Positions 1 through 6,974 of a stretch of DNA of 64,000 bases are shown one piece after another. The stretch is from Pseudomonadota bacterium (GTDB lineage: Bacteria; Bdellovibrionota; Bacteriovoracia; Bacteriovoracales; Bacteriovoracaceae). The notes below the pieces were generated by a model. That model was not told the DNA's origin, searched no databases, and saw only the letters and a list, made by a program, of their open reading frames with translations. The DNA lies in contig JAIYDC010000046.1 in assembly GCA_027487685.1 (NCBI GenBank), positions 78,419 through 142,418 on the forward strand, read 5' to 3'. Position numbers and translations under genes: made by a program. Position 1 is the first letter of the stretch. Each line of letters starts with the position of its first letter.

Positions 1-395
1 AACAGCTCACCTACGTCACAGACCAAAGTGGCTTAGTCGAAGAAACTTTCCTCGACTCGGACACCATCATCGCTCCCGATCTCCTGTTCCGCTTCGTTAA
101 CTACAAGCGCTGGAAAGTCCTCGAGAAAGAGCTCTTCACGAATCACGGGCCCACCCTCCTCCACCGAGTGACGGAGAACGACGCCTTCAACTACAGTGCG
201 ACTCTCCAGAACGTCTACGAAGACGGAACCATGTTTTTGAACAACTACCGACTTGCTGTGAACTATCGAAGGAACCTCTACGATCAGTGGATCTACCTCG
301 ATGTGATTCCAGGAATCGACTTTCCGAAGATCTGGTCATTCCGCCGGACTCCGTTCCTCACCTTTCAACTCGAAGTTCTGTTCGGTGGTTCCTAG
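1..395 (+). CDS. C-terminal part of an unknown protein (partial at window edge)
   Basis: The reading frame is open from base 3 to a TAG at 393-395, giving about 130 residues of the C-terminus; the start lies before the window. The end is rich in aromatic and alternating hydrophobic residues and finishes LEVLFGGS, which is compatible with the last strands of an outer-membrane or periplasmic beta-rich protein, but this is inference. I do not recognise the family. It converges on the pyrophosphatase gene, with a shared hairpin between the two stop codons. Confidence 0.7.
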   Translation, partial: QLTYVTDQSGLVEETFLDSDTIIAPDLLFRFVNYKRWKVLEKELFTNHGPTLLHRVTENDAFNYSATLQNVYEDGTMFLNNYRLAVNYRRNLYDQWIYLDVIPGIDFPKIWSFRRTPFLTFQLEVLFGGS

Positions 396-397
396 GC

Positions 398-425
398 AAA
401 AAAAAGGGCCCTCGGAAGGGCCCTT
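398..425 (-). terminator. Intrinsic terminator of the pyrophosphatase gene
   Basis: An 8-bp GC-rich stem (AAGGGCCC / GGGCCCTT) with a short loop is followed on the minus strand by a run of T. It lies just after the pyrophosphatase stop at 434. The opposite gene ends at 395, so the A-run side could also serve it only weakly. Confidence 0.85.
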
Positions 426-433
426 GCGAAGTC

Positions 434-2500
434 TTAGAGGGTTGCGATCAACGGTGCGATCAGAAGAGAAACGACGGACATGACCTTGATCAGGATCGCG
501 ATCCCTGGACCGGAGGTGTCTTTGAACGGATCACCGACCATGTCACCGACGACGGCGGCCTTGTGGGTGTCTGTGCCTTTCTTCTCTCCGGCGAGCTTAC
601 CTTTCTCGATGTACTTCTTGGCGTTATCCCAAGCACCACCGGCGTTCGCCATGAAGAGGGACATGGTTGCACCGACGGCAAGAGCACCGGCGAGGAGACC
701 CGCAAGAGACGCCGGGCCCATGAAAAATCCTACGAGCACGGGGGAGAAGATCGCGATCATGCCCGGAAGGATCATTTGCCGGAGTGCCGCAGACGTCGCG
801 ATGTCCACGATCTTCGAAGGTTCCGGCTCAGCTTTGAGCTCCATGAGACCAGGGATTTCGCGGAACTGACGGCCGATTTCAACTACGATGGCGCCTGCAG
901 CTTTGCCGACGGCCAGCATGGTAGTGGAACCCACGAGGAAGGGAAGAACCGCACCTAAGAGAATTCCGATGAGGATGTTTGGATCCGTCAGGACGAGCTC
1001 CACAGCACCAAGGCCAGAGAGTGAGCGGACGTGGTTAATCTCAATGTTGTAGGCAGAGAAGAGAGCGAGCACGGTGAGGATCGCAGAGCCGATGGCATAC
1101 CCTTTCCCGATGGCAGCGGTCGTGTTTCCTACCATATCGAGTTCATCGGTGATGGCGCGGACTTCAGGGCCCAGGCCCGACATTTCAGAAATCCCACCGG
1201 CGTTATCAGAGATCGGTCCGTAGGCATCAACGGTCATGACGACCGCGGTTCCGCCGAGCATCCCGACCGCAGAGAGTGCGATCCCGTAGAGTCCGAGGTA
1301 TCTGTTGGAGAGGTAGGCCACGAGAGCAACGATGATCATGGGAATCGCAGTCGACTCCATCCCGATCGCGAGACCGTGAATCACGTTCGTCCCTGCGCCA
1401 GTTCTTGCTGACTCAGCGATCTTCGCCACTGGGGTCGAAGAGGTGTAGTAGTCGGTGATCAGACCGATGAGGGTCCCGCCGACGGCACCGATCGTGAGGA
1501 TCGCAGTGACAGACTGGGTGATGTTAAGGCTCGACATGATCACGTAAGAGGCAACGGCGAGGACCAGCGGCGGAAGGATCAGGGCCCCGCGAAGGACCTT
1601 GGCCGGATCCATATTTTTCATCATCCGCGCAATGAAGATGCAAAGAATTGAAACGATGAGACCAACCGCAGAGAGAACGAGCGGCAGACCAACGGCCACG
1701 ATCTTGTTCATCGAAGCGTCAGCTTCGGAGACGAGCATCGGAAGCTGAGAAGAAGTGATGGCGATGGCCATGGCGGCGACGATGGCCGCAACCATGGACT
1801 CGTAGATATCAGCGCCCATTCCGGCCACGTCACCGACGTTGTCACCCACGTTATCAGCGATGACCCCTGGGTTCCGGGGATCGTCTTCTGGAATGTTTTC
1901 GATGACTTTCCCGGCGATGTCGGAACCGACGTCAGCGGCTTTCGTGTAGATCCCTCCCCCGATTCGAGCGAAGAGTGCGATGGATGATGCACCGACAGCA
2001 AACGAGTGGAGAACGGTCGAAAGAATTCGGTCTTCAGAGTTTTGAAAAATAAGGTAGATCGCGCCGAGACCGATGGATCCAAGGCCCGCGACTGAGAGAC
2101 CCATCACTGCACCGCCATCGAGGGCCGTGAGAAGAGCGAGAGGCTTGGACCCCGTCCTAGCGGCTTGGGTGGTCTTCACGTTGGCGTAGGTCGCGGCTTT
2201 CATGCCTACGTAACCCGCAAGGAGAGAAAGGAAAGCACCGAGGATGAAGGACCCGGCGGCCAGGCCCCCGAGGCCATAACCGATCAGAGCGCCGACGACG
2301 ACGCAGTAGATCGCAAGCACTTTGTACTGCCGAAACAGGAAGGCCATTGCACCTTCGCGGATATAGCCCGCGATGCGCTCCATGGTTTCCGTTCCTTTAC
2401 CGAGGCGCAGAACCTGCATATAAAAGAAAGCGGCGATGGCGAGACCAAGTACGCCAAAGATCACAGGGGTCTTAACCCACATCAACCAAGAATCCATCAT
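434..2500 (-). CDS. hppA: Membrane-bound ion-pumping pyrophosphatase (HppA), K+-dependent type
   Basis: This is an integral membrane pyrophosphatase that couples hydrolysis of PPi to export of H+ or Na+ across the inner membrane. The 688-residue polytopic protein carries the family signature blocks DVGSDIAGKV, IPEDDPRNPGVIADNVGDN and a C-terminal DNAGGAWDNAKK-like block. The motif GNTTAAIGKG has Ala where K+-independent enzymes carry Lys, which marks the K+-dependent subfamily; H+ versus Na+ cannot be decided by eye. The ATG at 2500 is chosen because AGGGAG lies six bases before it; the frame stays open for 33 more codons upstream without a good site. It lies 133 bp behind the KirBac gene on the same strand. 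Confidence 0.95.
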   Translation of the reverse strand: MMDSWLMWVKTPVIFGVLGLAIAAFFYMQVLRLGKGTETMERIAGYIREGAMAFLFRQYKVLAIYCVVVGALIGYGLGGLAAGSFILGAFLSLLAGYVGMKAATYANVKTTQAARTGSKPLALLTALDGGAVMGLSVAGLGSIGLGAIYLIFQNSEDRILSTVLHSFAVGASSIALFARIGGGIYTKAADVGSDIAGKVIENIPEDDPRNPGVIADNVGDNVGDVAGMGADIYESMVAAIVAAMAIAITSSQLPMLVSEADASMNKIVAVGLPLVLSAVGLIVSILCIFIARMMKNMDPAKVLRGALILPPLVLAVASYVIMSSLNITQSVTAILTIGAVGGTLIGLITDYYTSSTPVAKIAESARTGAGTNVIHGLAIGMESTAIPMIIVALVAYLSNRYLGLYGIALSAVGMLGGTAVVMTVDAYGPISDNAGGISEMSGLGPEVRAITDELDMVGNTTAAIGKGYAIGSAILTVLALFSAYNIEINHVRSLSGLGAVELVLTDPNILIGILLGAVLPFLVGSTTMLAVGKAAGAIVVEIGRQFREIPGLMELKAEPEPSKIVDIATSAALRQMILPGMIAIFSPVLVGFFMGPASLAGLLAGALAVGATMSLFMANAGGAWDNAKKYIEKGKLAGEKKGTDTHKAAVVGDMVGDPFKDTSGPGIAILIKVMSVVSLLIAPLIATL

Positions 2501-2633
2501 GATGATCTCCCTAAGAATTTCCAATAAAGAAGTGTACAGGGTTTTGTACAAAAATTGACAGGTATCGTCTATGTAAATCAGGTCGTTTAAGGGCGCCAAT
2601 GGCCGAGCGCGCCGCAGTAACGGAACGAGAAAT

Positions 2634-3467
2634 CTAGTCGACCAGGAGGTTAAACTTTCCGTGATCCACGATGCGTAGCCCCTTCTCTCCGAAGGTCAAC
2701 ATGTCCGCAAACTTTTTCTCCCAGACCAAATCTTCCACCATGTAGGTGTGAACCTCGTGAATGGTTTGGCCAAAGGTGCTGTCAGTCCCGATCGTGGTGA
2801 CCAGGAACTCGATCTGACAATTACGCATGGCAGCCTCGGTCATTCCATAGAGCGGACTTGATTCATCGATCACGTGAATCACGGTCATGCTGATGGCGAT
2901 CATCGGAGTATGATTGCGCAGGAGCTTCAGGTCGATGAACCGCAAAAAGGGTTTCCCTTCGGCGGTGGTCACGCGCTTCATGCCCGTCAAATGAATCCGG
3001 GTATCGATGATCTGGTTACTCCGCGTATTGGCGATCCGAAACATGAGGACGCGCTGGCCATCGAAGTCGGTCACGATGATGTTGTCCGTGAAATCGATGC
3101 GCGCCGTGGGCCGGGAGAACTTCGTGAAGAAAAAACCCGTGAGGATGGCAAGGATCACGAGCCCCATGATGGACTGAATCGTCACGAGGACGTTGGCGTA
3201 GGTTGAGGCCGGCGCAAGGTAGCCGTATCCAATCGTGCCCAGCGTCTGGACACTAAAAAAGAAGGCCGAAGCCCAGGACCCATCGGAGTTCTGAATCGCC
3301 CCCGGGTCGAGCCAGTAGAGAGTTGCGAACAGCGAGTTCAGGAGTAAGATCACTACCAGGAATAAACCCAGCGAGCGGACCCAGCCCATGGCCAGGAGGT
3401 CGTGGTAGAGATCATAGCGCGCTCGGGCCGGAAGATTCTTTCGTACAACGTTAAAAGGTCTTTTCAT
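2634..3467 (-). CDS. Inward-rectifier-type potassium channel (KirBac family)
   Basis: The protein is a bacterial Kir channel for potassium in the inner membrane. It has TM1 near residues 33-52, a pore helix, the K+ filter TIGYGYL at 78-84 and TM2 near 90-113, followed by the long cytoplasmic immunoglobulin-like Kir domain to residue 277. The N-terminal slide helix (RNLPARARYDLYHDLL) is typical and supports the start. The start codon is only 29 bp from that of the divergent YkgJ-type gene, so their promoters must overlap. Its position just upstream of a K+-dependent pyrophosphatase suggests, but does not prove, a shared ion-homeostasis role. Confidence 0.93.
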   Translation of the reverse strand: MKRPFNVVRKNLPARARYDLYHDLLAMGWVRSLGLFLVVILLLNSLFATLYWLDPGAIQNSDGSWASAFFFSVQTLGTIGYGYLAPASTYANVLVTIQSIMGLVILAILTGFFFTKFSRPTARIDFTDNIIVTDFDGQRVLMFRIANTRSNQIIDTRIHLTGMKRVTTAEGKPFLRFIDLKLLRNHTPMIAISMTVIHVIDESSPLYGMTEAAMRNCQIEFLVTTIGTDSTFGQTIHEVHTYMVEDLVWEKKFADMLTFGEKGLRIVDHGKFNLLVD

Positions 3468-3496
3468 GAAAGACTATTGTAAGTACAAGGTGCAGG

Positions 3497-4051
3497 ATGA
3501 GCAAGGATCTCACACGACGGCGGACGCTGATCGACCAACTGGAGGGCCTCGAGGCCCAGCGCATGAGCTGCCGTGGCTGCCCGGGCACGTGCTGTACGTT
3601 CGAGGCCAATTCGATGATGGTCACCCCTCTCGAGGCGCTTGAACTCATCGGTTACCTTCAAGGAGCGAGGAAACTCCTCCCGGACCTCAGGGAGAAGCTC
3701 CAGTCTACCGTCGACCGGTATCGGCTGGAGGCGAAGTTTTCTGGGGCGCGGTCGTACCTGCGAAAGACGTACACTTGCCCCTTTTTCATTGAGGGAGAAC
3801 TCGGGTGTCCACTCCCCCGCTCTGTGAAACCTTATGGGTGTCTTGCCTTTAACTCCCATCACGTCGAGCTGAAGGCGACCGAGCACTGCTTTTCCGAGGT
3901 TGAACTTCTCAGGCAGAGAGAGGAACTTTTTTCTGAAGAGCGAGCAGAAAACGACCGGCTTCGGAAGGAGCTCGGGCTGGCCTGGGAAAAGGCCCCGATC
4001 CCCAACGCTCTCCTCGACCTCTGGGACAAGGTCCCGCACACTTCTCCGTAA
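3497..4051 (+). CDS. YkgJ-family cysteine-cluster protein
   Basis: This 184-residue protein belongs to the YkgJ / UPF0153 group of putative zinc- or iron-cluster binding proteins. The diagnostic cluster is C25-x2-C28-x3-C32-C33 (CRGCPGTCC), with further cysteines in YTCPFF, GCPLP and YGCLAF. It is soluble and has no signal peptide. Its biochemical role is not established for most members. An AAGG element precedes the ATG. Its last codons, ending HTSP, are part of a long perfect inverted repeat that continues into the space before the convergent exported gene. Confidence 0.85.
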   Translation: MSKDLTRRRTLIDQLEGLEAQRMSCRGCPGTCCTFEANSMMVTPLEALELIGYLQGARKLLPDLREKLQSTVDRYRLEAKFSGARSYLRKTYTCPFFIEGELGCPLPRSVKPYGCLAFNSHHVELKATEHCFSEVELLRQREELFSEERAENDRLRKELGLAWEKAPIPNALLDLWDKVPHTSP

Positions 4052-4078
4052 GCGCCGCTTGCGGAGAAGTGTGCGGGA
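4032..4078. repeat. 47-bp near-perfect hairpin at a convergent gene junction
   Basis: TCCCGCACACTTCTCCG at 4032-4048 is repeated exactly in inverted form at 4062-4078. The inner bases continue pairing (a T-G wobble, then AAGCG/CGCTT) down to a one-base centre. The left arm codes for the end of the YkgJ-type protein and its stop, and the right arm ends six bases before the stop of the opposite gene. There is no T-run, so it is not a classical intrinsic terminator. Confidence 0.85.
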
Positions 4079-4083
4079 ACCGT

Positions 4084-5181
4084 TTAAAGGGACTTCCGCA
4101 TCAGACGGGCAGACTTTTCGACAGACTCTTCCTTAAAGCTTCCTTCGGCCCGTGGATCGAGGGACGCTGGACGGACATCCGGAGTGATCGTCAAGTTGGC
4201 AAGCTGCGCCTCGAGAGCGGTCACCTTCGCCCGAAGAGTGCGAATCTCGGCGTCCACTTGGGCGCGCATAGACCGGGGCCAAGTGCCGGTTTGATACATC
4301 TCCAGAAGCTGTTTCGCAGACGCAAGCTCCGCAAGGAGTGAGGCCCGGGCCTGGGCCTTGGTTCGATCGAAGACCCGGTTAAAGGAGTCGGCGATCCGAG
4401 CGACCAGGATCGTCTTCTCTTCAGTGGTGCAAGAGCTGCAGTTCTTTACCATGTGCCTCTCAGAGAGCGCACCGACAGTGTAGGAACCGTTTCCTGAGAC
4501 TTCGCAGGCCGCGTGGCCTTCGTACTGGTGACCCGCAGGACAGATGTCATGGAGGAAACCGGTGCTCTTGCCGTTTCCATCGCTGTGGCGGGCCTCGTGG
4601 AAGAGGGTCCCGAGGCGGGAGACAGAGTTCGACGGCGCGTTGACATCCGTCTTATTGATCCAGAAGCCGTCGTAGAAGAGGCCAGACCCAACCTGAAGGA
4701 TGCCGGTGCGTGCGGATTTCACGGAGACCAGATCTCCGTCCATGTCTAACCCGAGGAGAACGTCGGCCTTCTTCCCGGTGAGGTAAACTGCGCCTCCGAG
4801 GTTCGACATGACGATCTGAACTACGTTGATGCTGTTTCCGGACATCCCATCTGGAAGGGGCGACTTCGGGTACTTAAAAAACAGTTTCGGGCGAGCACGG
4901 AAGTTCCGCTGAAGGTCGTAGCTCTCACCGACGATGTAGCGAACACGGTTATAGATCCAGTTGTGGAGATGATCCCCGGTTCCGGCAGAGAGACCGGTCG
5001 TCGCGAGGAACTCCGCGTCCGACTCAGTGACTGGGGTTGTGAAAAGATACCGAAGGTCATTTTTTAAGCTCGTCACCTGATCGGCCGGAACTGAGGATTG
5101 GAAGTTGATGCCTCCGAACTCCTCAAGGGCATGGGCAGAAGATAAGCAACTAAGAACAGTGAGAACGGCGAGGAATTTCAT
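4084..5181 (-). CDS. Exported protein with HEARH (HExxH) motif, paralog A
   Basis: The 365-residue product has a signal peptide (MKFLAVLTVLSCLSSAHA) and is probably periplasmic or secreted. Residues 195-199 read HEARH, inside FHEARHSDGNG, which fits the zinc-binding HExxH motif of zincin metallopeptidases. Downstream CPAGHQYEGHAACE and GSYTVGAL, then RHMVKNCSSC, give possible extra metal ligands and disulfides. A helical, probably coiled region follows at about 275-345. It is a paralog of the gene at 5794-6903, with the motif at the same residue numbers. GGAG precedes the ATG. I do not recognise a named family, and protease activity is inferred only from the motif. Confidence 0.85.
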   Translation of the reverse strand: MKFLAVLTVLSCLSSAHALEEFGGINFQSSVPADQVTSLKNDLRYLFTTPVTESDAEFLATTGLSAGTGDHLHNWIYNRVRYIVGESYDLQRNFRARPKLFFKYPKSPLPDGMSGNSINVVQIVMSNLGGAVYLTGKKADVLLGLDMDGDLVSVKSARTGILQVGSGLFYDGFWINKTDVNAPSNSVSRLGTLFHEARHSDGNGKSTGFLHDICPAGHQYEGHAACEVSGNGSYTVGALSERHMVKNCSSCTTEEKTILVARIADSFNRVFDRTKAQARASLLAELASAKQLLEMYQTGTWPRSMRAQVDAEIRTLRAKVTALEAQLANLTITPDVRPASLDPRAEGSFKEESVEKSARLMRKSL

Positions 5182-5269
5182 GAGTCACTCCAATTGAAAA
5201 AAGGTGAAGCCTTTTAACACGGAGCAGCGCAAGCACCAGGGCTTATGAAAAGATTATCTACTCAGCAGC

Positions 5270-5797
5270 TCAGGGGAGCTGGGAGCTGAGCTCGAGCACG
5301 TTTGCAGGAACCTTCGTGTCACTTAAGGGGACAAACACCCGCCAATTCTTCATCTGGGTGACCGTGTTCTTCCAGCAAACGGCACGAACGGCCGTGACTA
5401 CATCGTCGCTCTCGGCGCAGGACTTCAGCAGCTGGAGGGTCTTTTCTCGGAGCGCTGGATTCTTCTCGGCCCGGTCGATGAGCTGACCCACCAGACGACC
5501 ACCATTCATGACGACTTCTGGGGTGTGATGAACTTCGTCGTCACTCAGGTCCTTGAGGTCGGCGATGGTCGGGAACTCGTCCAATGAAGGCAGTTCGGGG
5601 GCCTGGCCCGCTGGAACTCCAACCTCCGCGGGCTTCTTCATCGGCTTAGCAACAAGATCTTCCTTTTTAAACTCTTGAGGCCGGGTGAGGGTTTCTTCGT
5701 CAGGCTCAACGATCTCCTCTGGAGAGGGAGGATTTTTGAGGAGGACTGCACCGAGGCCAAGGACCGCAGCGATCAGAATGAGGTAGCGCTTTTTCAT
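5270..5797 (-). CDS. Membrane-anchored or exported hypothetical protein
   Basis: The 175-residue protein starts with one hydrophobic segment (MKKRYLILIAAVLGLGAVLL) without a clear cleavage site or lipobox, so it may stay anchored with the rest in the periplasm. A Pro/Glu/Lys-rich linker at about 25-70 leads to a helical C-terminal part with two cysteines. Its ATG overlaps the stop of the upstream HEARH paralog by ATGA, so the two are translationally coupled and probably act together. I do not recognise the family. Confidence 0.8.
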   Translation of the reverse strand: MKKRYLILIAAVLGLGAVLLKNPPSPEEIVEPDEETLTRPQEFKKEDLVAKPMKKPAEVGVPAGQAPELPSLDEFPTIADLKDLSDDEVHHTPEVVMNGGRLVGQLIDRAEKNPALREKTLQLLKSCAESDDVVTAVRAVCWKNTVTQMKNWRVFVPLSDTKVPANVLELSSQLP

Positions 5798-6903
5798 CGG
5801 AGTGATCTTAGCATGAGGGGCGCGGTCTTCGACACTGGTTCTTCCGAAAAAGTGCCTTCGGCGGTAGCGTCGCGGAGCCGGAGGGGTGCATCCGAAGTGA
5901 CGTTAAACGCTCTGATGCGTTCATCGAGTTGGTAGATCCTGTTAGCGAGGTTATGCACCTCTTCAGCGACCTGTGCCTGCTGCGGTTCAGGCCATTCCTG
6001 GGTGACGTAAGTGGTTTTAACCTGCTCGAGAGCATCCCTCTCTTGCTCGAGCTTTCTGCGTTCCTCGAGTTTCGCTGAATCGGTTCCGCGGATCACTCTG
6101 CTGAAGGCGTCCGCAATTTGCGTCGAGAGGATGGCCTTCTCTTCCGTCGTGCAGGTAGTACAGTTTTTGAGGAGGTGCCGCATCGCTAGGCCTCCAACGG
6201 TGTAGGATCCGTTACCGATCAGCTCGCAAGCATGGTTCCCAGCGAAAAGATGGCCCGGAGGGCAGACTTCATGGAGAAAGCCAGCCCCTTCGCCATTTCC
6301 ATCACTGTGTCTGGCTTCATGGAAGAGGATTCCTCCGCGGGCGACGGAGTTTGCCGGTGCGAGGGGGTCAGTCTTGTTGATCTGGAAAAGGTCGCTGAAA
6401 AGCCCAGGCCCCACTTGAAGGATCCCCGCCCGAGTCGACCGGATGAAAACAAAGCGCCGATCGAGGTAGAGGCCGTAGAGCTTGTCGCTCTTTTTTCCTA
6501 AGAGGTAGACCAGGCTTCCGATGTTGGCCATGACGATTTGTATAGAAGTCATTTGGGTCCCTCGGAGGGCCGCAGGAATTGGACTCTCCGGGTACCGGAA
6601 TCCAAGCTTCGGTCGACGGATGAGGGCGCGGTCAATGTTGAAGTCTGTACCAACGATGTAGCGGACACGGTTGTTGAGCCAGTTATGGAGCACAGGACCC
6701 GAGCCATCCGCAAGGCCGGTCACCTGGAGAAATTCGGCGTCGGGGTTCTGATTGGGGTTGGTGAACACATACGAGAGGTCGGTCTTCAAGGCCGAGAGCT
6801 GGTCCTCCGGAACGGAGGAGTGGAAGCGAATTCCCCCAAAGCTTTCCATCGCCTGGGCGGAGGATAGGGAAGCCAAAACCATGAGAATTGCAAAGATTTT
6901 CAT
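5794..6903 (-). CDS. Exported protein with HEARH (HExxH) motif, paralog B
   Basis: The 369-residue product has a signal peptide (MKIFAILMVLASLSSAQA) and is collinear with the 365-residue paralog downstream. The shared blocks are ESFGGIRFHSSVP, HNWLNNRVRYIVG, LVYLLGKKSD, GILQVGPGLF and FHEARHSDGNG, with HEARH again at 195-199. CPPGHLFAGNHACE and a CTTC pair match the cysteine and histidine pattern of paralog A. The C-terminal third is helical and charged. Duplication with the putative catalytic block kept argues for real function. It is translationally coupled to the small anchored protein that follows. Confidence 0.85.
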   Translation of the reverse strand: MKIFAILMVLASLSSAQAMESFGGIRFHSSVPEDQLSALKTDLSYVFTNPNQNPDAEFLQVTGLADGSGPVLHNWLNNRVRYIVGTDFNIDRALIRRPKLGFRYPESPIPAALRGTQMTSIQIVMANIGSLVYLLGKKSDKLYGLYLDRRFVFIRSTRAGILQVGPGLFSDLFQINKTDPLAPANSVARGGILFHEARHSDGNGEGAGFLHEVCPPGHLFAGNHACELIGNGSYTVGGLAMRHLLKNCTTCTTEEKAILSTQIADAFSRVIRGTDSAKLEERRKLEQERDALEQVKTTYVTQEWPEPQQAQVAEEVHNLANRIYQLDERIRAFNVTSDAPLRLRDATAEGTFSEEPVSKTAPLMLRSLR

Positions 6904-6974
6904 CTCGTGTTCCTTGAAAGAGCCATGTGCAATTTTAACACGGGGCCTTTCTTACACACTTTGGAGTGAAAGTT

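Noticed and set aside
287..958. Long plus-strand frame opposite the pyrophosphatase gene
   Set aside because: It is a GC-bias shadow of the real minus-strand gene, with charged, repetitive translation and no ribosome site.
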